Counted from the stretch's first letter, positions 25,588 through 34,945 are shown. The stretch is DNA of 64,000 bases from Saccharopolyspora gloriosae (GCF_014203325.1 NZ_JACHIV010000001.1:3597501-3661500), one strand, 5' to 3'. Program-made: numbers and translations. The notes: generated from the letters alone by a model not told the origin.

Positions 25588-26808
25588 CTACCGCGGGATG
25601 TCCCGCCACGGAACGTTCTTGTCCCCGCGCGGCTCGGTGGGCAGGCCGAGGATGCGTTCGGCGATGATGTTGCGCTGGATCTCGTCCGATCCGCCCGCGA
25701 TGCGGTACCCGGGCGCACCGAGCACGTGCTCGGTCCACTGGTAGACGTCGTCACCGGTGTCGGCGATCAGCCGGTTTCCCAGCACGGTGGCCGCGACTTC
25801 GCTGACCTGCTTGAGCTTCTGCGCCCACGCCAGCTTGCGCAGCGAGCCGATCGCCGACGGTTCGGCACCGTCCAGGCGCGCTTCGCGGTCCCGGGTGGAC
25901 GCCAGTTCACCGAGCTTCTCCTGCACCCACACCTCGGCCAGGCCGCGCCGCACGTCGGGATCGTCGAGCCTGCCGAGCCTGCGCGCTGTCGCCACCAGAT
26001 GCCGGTACCCGCCACCGAGTTCGGTGTTCGCACCGGAGTGGCTGCGCTCGAACCCCAAGGTGGCGAGGGTGACCTTCCACCCCGCACCGACCTCACCGAG
26101 ACGCCACTCGTCGGGGATGCGCACGTCGTCGAGGAACACCTCGCAGAACGACGCCCCGCCCGACATCTGCCGCAGCGGCCGCACGTCGACCCCCGGGGTG
26201 TCCATCGGCAGCAGGAACGCCGTGAGGCCGCGGTGCTTCGGGGCGTCCGGGTCGGTGCGCGCGATGAGCTCGCCCCAGCCCGCGAACTGGGCACCGGAGC
26301 TCCACACCTTCTGCCCGTTGACCACCCACTCGTCCCCTCGCCGCTCGGCCCGGGTGGCGAGCCCGGCGAGGTCGGATCCCGCGGACGGTTCGGAGAACAG
26401 CTGGCAGGCGAGTTCGTCACCGCGCAGCAGCGGCCGGACGAGGTGCCGGCGTTGCTCCGGGGTGCCGAACAGGTCGATCGTCGGAGCGATCAAGTGCGCG
26501 CTGACCGACGCCAGCTCGTGCTGACCCGGTGTGTCGAAGTCGCGCTCCAGCTCGGCGAACGCCTCCTCGTGCGCGGGGGTGAGCCCCGCGCCGCCGTCGG
26601 ATTCGGGCCAGGTCAGCGCGCCGTATCCGGCGTCGAACCGCTTGCGCTGCCAGGTGCACACGCGGGCGAGCAGCGCGCGTTCCTCGTCCGCGGGCAGATC
26701 GTGGAACACCGACACCGACGTGCGGGACGCGTCGACGTCCTGACGTGGAGTCGAGTTCCGCTCAAGCCACTCGCGCGCTTCGGCGGCGAATTCGTCGATG
26801 CTCGTCAT
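25588..26808 (-). CDS. Acyl-CoA dehydrogenase (FadE-like)
   Basis: 406 residues with SEPSAGSDLAGLATRAER, WVVNGQKVWSSGAQFAGWG and the C-terminal GGSDEIQRNIIAERILGLP typical of homotetramer-forming acyl-CoA dehydrogenases. It contains the standard flavin and substrate regions, unlike the smaller FadE at 20690, so it can probably act alone. ATG at 26808 overlaps the preceding SDR stop (ATGA). Third acyl-CoA dehydrogenase of the cluster, implying more than one desaturation step. Confidence 0.88.
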   Translation of the reverse strand: MTSIDEFAAEAREWLERNSTPRQDVDASRTSVSVFHDLPADEERALLARVCTWQRKRFDAGYGALTWPESDGGAGLTPAHEEAFAELERDFDTPGQHELASVSAHLIAPTIDLFGTPEQRRHLVRPLLRGDELACQLFSEPSAGSDLAGLATRAERRGDEWVVNGQKVWSSGAQFAGWGELIARTDPDAPKHRGLTAFLLPMDTPGVDVRPLRQMSGGASFCEVFLDDVRIPDEWRLGEVGAGWKVTLATLGFERSHSGANTELGGGYRHLVATARRLGRLDDPDVRRGLAEVWVQEKLGELASTRDREARLDGAEPSAIGSLRKLAWAQKLKQVSEVAATVLGNRLIADTGDDVYQWTEHVLGAPGYRIAGGSDEIQRNIIAERILGLPTEPRGDKNVPWRDIPR

Positions 26809-27560
26809 CGGGCCGTCCACCCTCCGTCGACCGCCAGCACCTGACCGGTGCAGTAGCTCGACGCCGCTGATGCGAGGAACAGCAGCGCACCGTCCAGTTC
26901 TGCCCCTTCACCGGCCCGGCGGAGCATCGTGTTGCGTTCGATCCACCGCACCGACCGGTCGTCGGCGAACAGTTCGTCGTTCATCTCCGTGCGGAACCAC
27001 CCCGGCGCCAGCGCGTTCACGCGCACCCCGCGTCCACCCCAGTGCCCGGCCAGTTCCCGGGTGAGGCCGATCAGACCGGCCTTGGCAGCTGCGTAGCTCG
27101 CACCGCCCAGCGGTGCCGCGGAGACCAGTCCGAGGATCGAACTGACGTTGACCACCGACAGCGGAGCGCCGTCGGCCGCACGAGCCGCGAGCTGGGCCAG
27201 GTGGAACGGGGCGACCAGGTTGGTGCCGAGCACCCCCGCGAATCCGGACGGAGTCTCGTCCAACGGCTTCGCGCCGCTTTCCGTGCCCGCGTTGTTCACC
27301 AGCACGTCGACCGCTCCGGTCTCGGCGAGCAGCGCCTCCCTGGCTTCCTCGTCGGAGAGGTCGGCGGGCAGGACGCGCAGCGCCGGATCGGCCGCCGCCA
27401 GCGCATCCAGCTTCTCCTTGCGCCGGGCCGTGATCCACACGGTCGCGCCCGCGGTGGCCAGCACGGTCGCGAACCGCGCACCCAGTCCTGACGACGCCCC
27501 GGTGACCAGCGCCGTCTTGCCCTGCAGCCCGAACAGCTCCCCGGGAGTCGGCACCGTCAT
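26805..27560 (-). CDS. Short-chain dehydrogenase/reductase (SDR)
   Basis: 251-residue classical SDR: TGASSGLG, VNNAGTES, catalytic Ser in NVSSILGL, YAAAK and C-terminal LAVDGGW. The 4-bp overlaps with the phosphotransferase-like gene upstream and the acyl-CoA dehydrogenase downstream place it firmly in the leftward operon that starts at 29414. Probable 3-hydroxyacyl-CoA or alcohol dehydrogenase; substrate unknown. Confidence 0.88.
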   Translation of the reverse strand: MTVPTPGELFGLQGKTALVTGASSGLGARFATVLATAGATVWITARRKEKLDALAAADPALRVLPADLSDEEAREALLAETGAVDVLVNNAGTESGAKPLDETPSGFAGVLGTNLVAPFHLAQLAARAADGAPLSVVNVSSILGLVSAAPLGGASYAAAKAGLIGLTRELAGHWGGRGVRVNALAPGWFRTEMNDELFADDRSVRWIERNTMLRRAGEGAELDGALLFLASAASSYCTGQVLAVDGGWTAR

Positions 27561-28564
27561 CGCGACCCCCCTTCGAGGATGGAGCGCCCAGAAACGATCA
27601 GCGCGTCGATGGTGGCCGGTAGTTGCTCCTGGACCGGATCGTGGTGCACGCCCTCGCGGTGCCGCTTCAGGTTGTGCCCCATGATCGCGGCCATCTTCAT
27701 CCGCCCGAGCGCGCGGAACCACGCGTGGTCCGGTGGTTCCGGGTTCCCGTAGACCGCCAGCAGCTCCGCTTCGGACGGCAGCTCCGCCACGACGCGACCG
27801 ACACCGGGGAACAGCGCGCCGTCGGTGAACACGCCGAACCAGCCGAGGTCGACCCGCGGATCGCCGAGGCTCCAGATCTCCCAATCGACCAGCGCCGTCG
27901 GTTCGGCACCGACGCAGAGCAGGTTGCCGAGGCGGAAGTCGCCGTGCACCAGCACCGGATCCACGGCTACGGGCACCGCGGCCCGAAGCGCGGACAGCAA
28001 CGCCTCCGAACCGGAACGGAGTTCTTCGGGAACGGCGTGCATCGTCTTCGTCCAGCGCGCGAGCTCGTCGGCGGGCCCGAGCGGTTCCGGTACCTCGCCC
28101 CCGGCCGAGCGCAGACCGGCTTCGACACCCGCTAGCGGCAAGGCGTGGAGCTCTCCGAGGACGCGTGCCGCCGCGACCATCCGCTCCCGGGCGACCCCCG
28201 GTGGCAGCGGATGCTCTTCGAGCACCGGTTCCGCTGCCGTTCCCGCAGCGCACTCCATGGCGAACCAAGCGGGCTGCGCTTCGCTGCGAGCGGTGACCGC
28301 GGGAAGCGGCAACCCCTGCCCGGCGCCGGCCGCGGCCAGCGCCGACAGCACGTGCGACTGCCGCAGGACGTCGTTTCGCCCCACCGCACGCCGCCCCGGC
28401 GGCACCGCCTTGACGACGTGATCGTTCCCGACGGCGTCCGTGACCCGGTAGGTCAACCCGCTGCGGCCACCTTCCAGCGTCCGCAACGGCCCCGACCCGC
28501 CGAGCTCGGCACGCACCCGCGCACCGAGCTCGGGATCGGCGTCCACGACGGCCGGCTTCGTCAT
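27557..28564 (-). CDS. Aminoglycoside-phosphotransferase-like (FadE36-type) kinase-fold protein
   Basis: 335 residues with a protein-kinase-like fold: catalytic loop LVHGDFRLGNLL and metal-binding ALVDWEIWSLGDPRVDLGWF. Proteins of this subgroup sit next to acyl-CoA dehydrogenases in actinobacterial beta-oxidation clusters or are fused to them in eukaryotes (ACAD10/11), where a hydroxyacyl-CoA is phosphorylated before elimination. The same role is a reasonable guess here. ATG at 28564 is preceded by AAAGGAGC; an ATG ten codons upstream lacks a site. Confidence 0.83.
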   Translation of the reverse strand: MTKPAVVDADPELGARVRAELGGSGPLRTLEGGRSGLTYRVTDAVGNDHVVKAVPPGRRAVGRNDVLRQSHVLSALAAAGAGQGLPLPAVTARSEAQPAWFAMECAAGTAAEPVLEEHPLPPGVARERMVAAARVLGELHALPLAGVEAGLRSAGGEVPEPLGPADELARWTKTMHAVPEELRSGSEALLSALRAAVPVAVDPVLVHGDFRLGNLLCVGAEPTALVDWEIWSLGDPRVDLGWFGVFTDGALFPGVGRVVAELPSEAELLAVYGNPEPPDHAWFRALGRMKMAAIMGHNLKRHREGVHHDPVQEQLPATIDALIVSGRSILEGGSR

Positions 28565-28625
28565 CGCAAGCTCCTTTGCCAGCAAGGCCACCACTGCTCG
28601 ATCACCGCGGAACGGACCACCGGAC

Positions 28626-29414
28626 TCAGCGACCGGTCCACTTCGGGTCGCGCTTCTCCAAGAACGCCGAGACGCCTTCGGCCGCGTCCTGGGAGTTGAG
28701 CGTGACTCCCACCGCGAGGTGCTCCAGCACCATCAGCGAGGCGATGTCGGCGTCCAAGCCCCGATCCACCGCCATCTTGGTGAGCTTCATCTGGAACGGG
28801 CTCTTGTCCGTGAGGTGGCTGATGAACTCCTCGACGGTCTCGTCCAGCTTGTCGGCCGGTGCGCTGGCGTTGACGAGGTCGAAGTCGTCGGCCTCCTTGC
28901 CGCTGAGCAACTTGCCGGTGAGCATGAGCTCCTTGGTCTTGCGGATGCCCAGCATGCGCGGCAGGCGGTAGATCGGACCGGCACCGCCGAACAGTGCACG
29001 GCGAATGTGGAAGTCGCCGATCTTCGCGTCGTCGTCGGCGATCGCGAAGTCGCAGGAGATCATGACCTCGAACCCGCCCGCGGTGGCGTAGCCCTCGATG
29101 ACGGCCACCGACGGCGTCGACATGTTGTAGAGCCGGTCGCAGACCTTCGCCGACACCACGGCGACGTCCATCGCGGTGCTCGACCCGATGAACTCGGACT
29201 GCAAGCTGTCCAGGTCGAAGCCGGACGAGAAGGTGTTCTCCCGGCCTCGGAAGACCAGAACGCGCAGTTCCGGGTCGTTGTCGATCTCGGTGATGATCTC
29301 GTCGAGCCGGTTGAGCATCGGCACCGTGATGCAGTTGCGCTTGTGCGGGCGGTTCAGCCAGACGCGTGCGACGTTGCCGTCCTTCTCGAACTGGATGTCG
29401 TCCTCGACTGCCAT
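28626..29414 (-). CDS. Enoyl-CoA hydratase/isomerase family protein
   Basis: 262-residue crotonase. FSSGFDLDSLQ and IEGYATAGGFEVMISCDFAIADDDAKIGDFHIRRALFGGAG form the oxyanion hole and active-site loop. It is the first gene of the long leftward operon (crotonase, APH-like, SDR, FadE, SDR, DUF35, thiolase-like, FadE, FadE, then the KstD-like gene and the regulator). The cluster operator at 29428 begins 14 bp upstream of its start codon, where bound repressor would block the promoter or initiation region. Confidence 0.88.
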   Translation of the reverse strand: MAVEDDIQFEKDGNVARVWLNRPHKRNCITVPMLNRLDEIITEIDNDPELRVLVFRGRENTFSSGFDLDSLQSEFIGSSTAMDVAVVSAKVCDRLYNMSTPSVAVIEGYATAGGFEVMISCDFAIADDDAKIGDFHIRRALFGGAGPIYRLPRMLGIRKTKELMLTGKLLSGKEADDFDLVNASAPADKLDETVEEFISHLTDKSPFQMKLTKMAVDRGLDADIASLMVLEHLAVGVTLNSQDAAEGVSAFLEKRDPKWTGR

Positions 29415-29427
29415 GTGCTCCTCCTTG

Positions 29428-29441
29428 AACTGACTTCAATT
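29428..29441. promoter_or_regulatory. Regulon operator 5, at the head of the long leftward operon
   Basis: AACTGACTTCAATT matches the reference palindrome at 12 of 14 positions and lies 14-27 bp upstream of the crotonase start on the minus strand. Confidence 0.65.
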
Positions 29442-29578
29442 CGATAATGGGTCGCGGGCTCTCCCGTGTCAACACTTCGGGCGCCACTCCCTCCCCTTGG
29501 CCGCACCGCGGCAAGGAGGTCGCCGACCTGCACCGCCACGCCCGACGTTGCCAAGGCGGCCACATCGCGCCCATGCTG

Positions 29579-29592
29579 AACTCACTTCACTT
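29579..29592. promoter_or_regulatory. Regulon operator 6, upstream of the alcohol dehydrogenase
   Basis: AACTCACTTCACTT matches the reference at 11 of 14 positions and sits within the larger inverted repeat TGAACTCACTTCACTTCA. It ends 33 bp before the start at 29625. With the site at 29428 it gives this divergent promoter region one operator per direction, as at 14528/14584. Confidence 0.55.
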
Positions 29593-29624
29593 CAGGGCCC
29601 AGGCCAGACGCGACGAGGAGCAGC

Positions 29625-30647
29625 ATGCGTGCGTATCGGATGTTCGGCGACGGCCGCAGCGGACTGACCGAGGTCGCCTCACCCGCGCCGCGGGCCGGCC
29701 AGGTCCGGCTGGAGGTGCTGGCCACCGGTCTCTGCCAGTCGGACCTGCACGTCCTCGACGCGACCGGAGTCCGCTCGGCCACGGCCTGGTCGACGCCGTA
29801 CACGCTCGGCCACGAAACCTGCGGCCGGGTCGCCGAACTCGGGACGGGCGTGACCGGCGTGCACGTCGGCGACCAGGTGATCGTCCACGGCCCGTGGGGA
29901 TGCGGGCAGTGCGCGAGGTGCGCGGCGGGCAGGCCGAACTACTGCGACCAGCCCGATCCGAAAGCAGCGGGGATCGGACTCGGGGTCGACGGCGGGCTCG
30001 CCGACGAGATGGTCGTCGAAGCCGGGCGCCTCGTTTCCGCCGACGGCCTCGATCCCGCTCTCGCCGCGACCCTGGCGGACGCGGGACTCACGTCCTTCCA
30101 CGCGGTCAGCGGCTGCCGGGACGCGCTCGCCGAACCGGACACGACCGCGCTCGTGATCGGCGTCGGCGGCCTGGGACACCTCGCGGTCGGCATCCTCGCC
30201 GCCGTGTCGAACGCGCACGTCATCGCCGTCGACGTCCGCGCCGAAGCACGCGATCTCGCACGCGCCTGCGGTGCCGCGACCGCCTGCGCGCCGGACGACG
30301 TCGGCGCCGCGCTTCCCGCCCGGGGCGCGGACGTGGTGCTGGACTTCGTCGGCAGCGACGCGACGATGGCGCTGGCGGCGCGATCGCTGCGCCGGGCCGG
30401 CGACCTCGTCGTCATCGGCAGCGCAGGCGGCACGCTGCCGGTCGCGAAAGGGACCGCGCTGCCACCCGGCGCTCGTGTTCACGTCCCGTTCTGGGGAGCC
30501 CGCGACGAACTCGCCGAGGTCGTCGGGCTCGCGCGCGACCGCGGTCTCCGCGCCGAGATCACGACCTACTCGCTCGACGACGCGGACCAGGCGCTCGACG
30601 ACCTGCGGCACGGCAGGTTCCTCGGCCGCGCCGTGGTCCTTCCGTAG
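29625..30647 (+). CDS. Zinc-dependent alcohol dehydrogenase (MDR family)
   Basis: 340 residues. Catalytic zinc ligands are in GLCQSDLH and LGHETCGRV; the structural zinc lobe is CGQCARCAAGRPNYC with four Cys; the NAD(P) site is GVGGLGHLAVG. It should oxidise a primary or secondary alcohol, possibly the first step on the cluster's substrate. It heads a rightward unit with a second MDR gene 97 bp downstream. Confidence 0.88.
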   Translation: MRAYRMFGDGRSGLTEVASPAPRAGQVRLEVLATGLCQSDLHVLDATGVRSATAWSTPYTLGHETCGRVAELGTGVTGVHVGDQVIVHGPWGCGQCARCAAGRPNYCDQPDPKAAGIGLGVDGGLADEMVVEAGRLVSADGLDPALAATLADAGLTSFHAVSGCRDALAEPDTTALVIGVGGLGHLAVGILAAVSNAHVIAVDVRAEARDLARACGAATACAPDDVGAALPARGADVVLDFVGSDATMALAARSLRRAGDLVVIGSAGGTLPVAKGTALPPGARVHVPFWGARDELAEVVGLARDRGLRAEITTYSLDDADQALDDLRHGRFLGRAVVLP

Positions 30648-30744
30648 CGCCGAGCGAGCCGGCCCCGTCCATCGGCGTCGGCACACCCGGCGAAGCATTT
30701 CGCTGCCGGCCAAGTCAGGTACATCAACGATCTTGGGAGAACCC

Positions 30745-31767
30745 ATGGAATGCGTTCAAGTGCAGGTGCTCGAGCTGCCGGTCGGCGAAGTCGGCAGGCA
30801 CCACTTCGAGCTCGCGACCGCCGTCCTGCCCGATCTCGAACCGGGGCAAGTGCTCGTGCGCAACACGTGGACCTCGGTGGATCCCGGACTGCGGCTGCGT
30901 TTGCGCGCCGACGCACCGCAGGGGTACTTCGCCGCGTTCCCGGTCGGCGAGGCGATGGACGGCATCTTCACCGTCGGCGTCGTCGAAGAATCGCTGGCCG
31001 AAGGCTTCCCCGTCGGCAGCACCGTGTGGCATTCCTACGGCTGGCGCAGCCACGCCGTGGTCGATTCCGGCGAGGTCGCGATGAACGGCATCGCGAACCT
31101 GCGCCTGCTCGACGTCGACAGGGCTCCGGCCCAGGCGTACCTGGGCCCGCTCGGCCCGATGGGCTTGACCGCTTATGCGGGATTGCACGTGATCGACGCG
31201 TTGGGCGGCTCCGGCACGATCTGGGTTTCGGCCGCCGCAGGCGCCGTCGGCAACCTGGTGTGCCAGATCGCGAAGCACAGCGGCCTCCGGGTCGTGGCCA
31301 GCGCCGGAAGCGACGAGAAGGTGGCCTGGCTGCTCGACGAGATCGGTGTGGACGCGGCGTTCAACCGGCGTTCGCGACCGTTGGCGGAGTCGCTGGCGCA
31401 GGCCGCGCCCGAGGGGCTGGACTTCTACTTCGACGGTGTCGGCGGCGCGCACCTCGAGGCCGCGCTCGACGCGTTGAACAACGACGGCCGGGCCGCGCTC
31501 TGCGGCTCGATCTCCGAGTACGAGGGCGGGACGGCCGGGCCGGGCAACCTGTTCCTCGCCACCTCGAAGAACCTCATCCTGCGCGGATTCCGCGGCAGCG
31601 CGCACGTTCCGCTGCTCGACGAGATGCAGCGGCGCCTCGGCGGCTGGCTGGCCGAGGGACGTCTGGTCCACCGGGAGAGCGTTTACGACGGCCTCGAGGC
31701 GGCGCCCACCGCCATGGTCGACATGCTGGCCGGACGCACGATCGGCAAGACCCTCGTCCGGATCTGA
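30745..31767 (+). CDS. Zinc-free MDR oxidoreductase (prostaglandin/leukotriene reductase type)
   Basis: 340 residues without zinc ligands. AYLGPLGPMGLTAYAGL and VSAAAGAVGNLVCQIAKHSG are characteristic of NADP-dependent 2-alkenal/15-oxoprostaglandin reductases, as is GLDFYFDGVGGAHLEAALD. It should reduce an activated C=C double bond in an enone or enal. ATG at 30745 is preceded by TTGGGAGAACCC. Cotranscription with the alcohol dehydrogenase is likely. Confidence 0.87.
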   Translation: MECVQVQVLELPVGEVGRHHFELATAVLPDLEPGQVLVRNTWTSVDPGLRLRLRADAPQGYFAAFPVGEAMDGIFTVGVVEESLAEGFPVGSTVWHSYGWRSHAVVDSGEVAMNGIANLRLLDVDRAPAQAYLGPLGPMGLTAYAGLHVIDALGGSGTIWVSAAAGAVGNLVCQIAKHSGLRVVASAGSDEKVAWLLDEIGVDAAFNRRSRPLAESLAQAAPEGLDFYFDGVGGAHLEAALDALNNDGRAALCGSISEYEGGTAGPGNLFLATSKNLILRGFRGSAHVPLLDEMQRRLGGWLAEGRLVHRESVYDGLEAAPTAMVDMLAGRTIGKTLVRI

Positions 31768-31836
31768 GCAGCGCACGAGCGACCGGGCGCGGGTGTCCGT
31801 TCGACATCGTGCGCTCCACGCTCCTGGAGCTAGTTG

Positions 31837-31850
31837 AACTGACGTCAATT
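31837..31850. promoter_or_regulatory. Regulon operator 7, upstream of the MFS transporter
   Basis: AACTGACGTCAATT matches the reference at 11 of 14 positions and its core TGACGTCA is itself palindromic. It ends 68 bp before the transporter start, indicating a separate promoter for uptake within the same regulon. Confidence 0.6.
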
Positions 31851-31918
31851 CATGTCTACCTTATCGGCACTGCGGCCGAACGACTGCGACGGTCGTTGCA
31901 CAGCGCAAAGGAGCGCCG

Positions 31919-33253
31919 ATGTCGACACAAGCAATGCGCGATCGCGAGCGCCTGGCCCGCCGCGCCAGCGTGGCAGCGTCAGCCGGAACGGCCATCGAGT
32001 ACTACGACTTCGCCATCTACGGCTACCTCGCGGTCGTCCTGGCACCGCTCTTCTTCCCCGCCGGTGACAGCCTCGTCGGACTGCTCGGGACACTGGGGGT
32101 GGTCGCCACCGGGGCACTGGCCCGGCCCATCGGTGGGTTGATCTTCGGCCGCATCGGTGACCGGCGCGGCCGCAAGGCCGTGCTCATGGCCACCGTCGCG
32201 GTGATGGGGGCGGCCACGATGCTGACCGGACTCCTGCCGACCTACGCCTCGATCGGCATCTGGGCCCCCATCCTCCTGACGCTCCTGCGCATCGTCCAAG
32301 GGCTCGCGGCCGGAGGCGAGATCGGCGGGGCCGCCTCGCTGTCCACCGAATCGGCCCCCTCCCGGCGACGCGGCCTGTTCGGTTCCGCGACCTCGATCGG
32401 AGTGTCACTCGGCATCGCGAGTGCCGCGGGGACCGTCGCGATCCTGAGCGCCCTCACGTCCACGCAACAGATGGCCGCCTGGGGCTGGCGCGTACCGTTC
32501 CTCATAGCCGCGCCGCTCCTGGCGGCCGCCGTGGTCTACCGGATGCGGGTCGAGGACTCCCCGATGTTCGTGCAGCTGGCCAAGAAGTCCGCTCCTCCCA
32601 AAGCGCCCGTGCTCGAAGTCCTTCGCACGCACAAGGCCTCCGTCCTCCGGGTCATCGGCATCGCGTACTCGACCATGACCACCGGTGGGATCGCATCGGT
32701 CTACTTGCTCGTCCACCTCTCGGCGGTCCTGAACTACCCGCTGACCGGGTCGCTGTGGCTGATCGTCCTGATCGTGCTCATGCCGTTGGCGGCCATCCCG
32801 TGGGCGGGCGCCCTGAGCGATCGCCTCGGTCGACGTCGTGTCTTGGCGGGCGCGATGATCGGATTCGTCCTGCTCTCGATCCCCTGCTTCTGGGTGATGC
32901 AGCAAGGTTCGCTCCTGCTGGCCATCGTCGCCGCCCTGGTCTTGAACATCCCGTTCAGCATCCAGCAGGGCGTGGTCTACACGCAGTACAGCGAGCTCTT
33001 CCCGACCAGGGTGCGCTACACCGGGATCTCGCTCGGGTTCAACATCGGCGGTGTCATCGGCACGGGGCTCGTATCGCTGATCGCGACCGGACTGGTCAAG
33101 GTCACCGGACTCACGATCTCCCCGGCGTTCTACGCGGTGTTCGCCGCGCTGGTGGGCCTGGTCGTCGTCGCGACGATGCACGAGACCTCGCGCGAGGACA
33201 TGACGGGGGAACCGGCCGCCGACGAGCCGGAACCCCGGCCGGTCCGGTCATAG
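31919..33253 (+). CDS. MFS transporter, metabolite:H+ symporter (MHS) family
   Basis: 444 residues with 12 predicted membrane helices. The N-terminal EYYDFAIYGYLA, the loop GRIGDRRGRKAVL and the second-half repeat GALSDRLGRRRVL are the MHS (ShiA/KgtP/ProP-like) signature for organic-acid proton symporters. It is the obvious uptake system for the cluster's growth substrate and suggests that an organic acid enters the cell. Its stop overlaps the end of the convergent DUF1254 gene by 6 bp. Confidence 0.87.
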   Translation: MSTQAMRDRERLARRASVAASAGTAIEYYDFAIYGYLAVVLAPLFFPAGDSLVGLLGTLGVVATGALARPIGGLIFGRIGDRRGRKAVLMATVAVMGAATMLTGLLPTYASIGIWAPILLTLLRIVQGLAAGGEIGGAASLSTESAPSRRRGLFGSATSIGVSLGIASAAGTVAILSALTSTQQMAAWGWRVPFLIAAPLLAAAVVYRMRVEDSPMFVQLAKKSAPPKAPVLEVLRTHKASVLRVIGIAYSTMTTGGIASVYLLVHLSAVLNYPLTGSLWLIVLIVLMPLAAIPWAGALSDRLGRRRVLAGAMIGFVLLSIPCFWVMQQGSLLLAIVAALVLNIPFSIQQGVVYTQYSELFPTRVRYTGISLGFNIGGVIGTGLVSLIATGLVKVTGLTISPAFYAVFAALVGLVVVATMHETSREDMTGEPAADEPEPRPVRS

Positions 33254-34675
33254 GCGGTCCGACGCGCCCGCTCCTCGACGCACCGGAGCGGGCAGCCAGG
33301 ACCCCGCGACGACCTCCTGACCCGGCGAATAGATGCGCAGGATCAGGTAGAACTCGCCTTCCGGACACGGGAGCCAGTTCGCGGTGCCGGGATCGGTGTG
33401 GCTGATCACCAGCCGCGCCGATCCCTCGTCACCGAGCGCCGCGCTGCCCAGGGCGTGGCGATGCGCGGAGTTCGCGTGCAGCCGTCCCGTTTCAGCGTGG
33501 TAGAGGGTCACGCTCCAGAACGCGGTCTGCGGTGGCCGCTCGGCGAATTCGAGGGAGTAGGGCCCGTTGCGCCCGGCCAGCAGCTGTCCGGTGGAGTCCA
33601 CGTGCGTGTTGAACGACGTGTTCTCCTCCGCGACGTTCGCGCCGAGACCGACGTGGTTCATCACCGCGCGAGCGAGGAAGTTGTGCCCGTGCGCCCCCTT
33701 GTCGAGGACCCGCGTCCAGCCCGTGCCGGTGGCCACGCCCAGCTGCGGACGTGAGGAGCGGAGCAGGGACTGGGCGGTCGCGAAGGAACGCTCCAGCGCC
33801 CCCGCGGTTGCCGGGTCGAGCACGTCCGGGTCCCAGGGCCTCGGCCCGAGCAACTCCAGCCCCCGGAACTGCCGCACGTGGACCCATTCGTCATACGGGA
33901 AGGAGTTGAGGCGCAGCACCGCGTCGAACGCCCGGAAGAATGCGCGCCAGTCCTCCTCCACCTCGTCGGCACCCACAACGACACCGAGATCGTCACCGGG
34001 TTCGCCGCCCGTCAACCCGACCTGGTCCTGCAGCTCGTGGACCACGTCGAGGTCACCGTCCAGCACCTGGATCCGCAGCAACAACCAGATGATGGTGGTC
34101 GCCACCCGCACGACCGCGACGTCGTCGGGCGCTTCTTGCGACCAGCCGGGCGGAACCAGCCAGTAGCGGGCCGCGGCGCTGCCGAAGGTCCGGGCGCTGA
34201 TGTTGATGGAGTTGCTGTAGGCGTCGACCACCTGAACGGTGAAGTAGCGGCCTCCGAAGTCCGGGAGCCGAAGCTCGGCCGGCTCCTCCCCCAGGCGCAC
34301 CCACGCGTTGGAGTAGAGGGTGTCCACGTTGGGCGCCCGGAACGCCTGGAACTCAGGGCCGGCCGGAATGCGCTCGTGAGCGAACGAGGCCATTCGTCCC
34401 GGTGCGCCCGGACGTAGCACCTGCTCCGACATCTGCGCGTACTGCAGCACGGCGGGCGTGGCGTAGATCGTGGCCTGCACGCCCAGCGCCTCGATCCAGC
34501 TGGCGCGGCTCGCCTGCGCTGCGGGGAGGATGTCGTCACTCGCGGATCTCCCGACCTGGGGCAGATCGTTCGTGTCATAGCCGAGCGGACCCATGTCCCA
34601 CCCATCCTCACGTACGCGTCGTGCTTCCGATATCGCGCTCCCAGCCAGCGGCATCAGCGGGCGCGGCTCGGCCAT
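33248..34675 (-). CDS. DUF1254/DUF1214 domain protein
   Basis: 475 residues. DUF1254 covers about 75-200 (DTLYSNAWVRLGEEPAELRLPDFGGRYFTVQVVDAYS) and DUF1214 about 335-455 (NTHVDSTGQLLAGRNGPYSLEF, FWSVTLYHAETGRL). The biochemical role of this two-domain family is not established to my knowledge. It has no signal peptide here. Membership of the regulon is suggested by the operator immediately upstream (34684) and by its convergence with the transporter. Confidence 0.8.
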   Translation of the reverse strand: MAEPRPLMPLAGSAISEARRVREDGWDMGPLGYDTNDLPQVGRSASDDILPAAQASRASWIEALGVQATIYATPAVLQYAQMSEQVLRPGAPGRMASFAHERIPAGPEFQAFRAPNVDTLYSNAWVRLGEEPAELRLPDFGGRYFTVQVVDAYSNSINISARTFGSAAARYWLVPPGWSQEAPDDVAVVRVATTIIWLLLRIQVLDGDLDVVHELQDQVGLTGGEPGDDLGVVVGADEVEEDWRAFFRAFDAVLRLNSFPYDEWVHVRQFRGLELLGPRPWDPDVLDPATAGALERSFATAQSLLRSSRPQLGVATGTGWTRVLDKGAHGHNFLARAVMNHVGLGANVAEENTSFNTHVDSTGQLLAGRNGPYSLEFAERPPQTAFWSVTLYHAETGRLHANSAHRHALGSAALGDEGSARLVISHTDPGTANWLPCPEGEFYLILRIYSPGQEVVAGSWLPAPVRRGAGASDRL

Positions 34676-34683
34676 AGTAATCG

Positions 34684-34697
34684 AACCGAGTTCAAAT
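34684..34697. promoter_or_regulatory. Regulon operator 8 (weak), upstream of the DUF1254 gene
   Basis: AACCGAGTTCAAAT matches the reference at 10 of 14 positions, nine bases upstream of the DUF1254 start. It is the weakest copy, and position supports it more than sequence. It could also serve the rightward LLM gene at 34946. Confidence 0.4.
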
Positions 34698-34945
34698 CAG
34701 CAGGAGGCGCTGCAGGTGGGATCGGCCAACTCGAACGGTTCCATCGGCATCACCGGAAGACCACGCCTCGGTACGAACTCGTGCACGGCAGCACCCGAAC
34801 TCCCGGTCGCTACGCAACGTCGCTCGCACGTAAGGTCCGTGGCACCGATCCTGTAGCCCTGCGCCGCGCAACCAGAACCGCCGAGGGCGGATCTCGCGAG
34901 CGCACCGGGGACGACCATCCGACTCACCCGCGGAGGAGTCGCACG

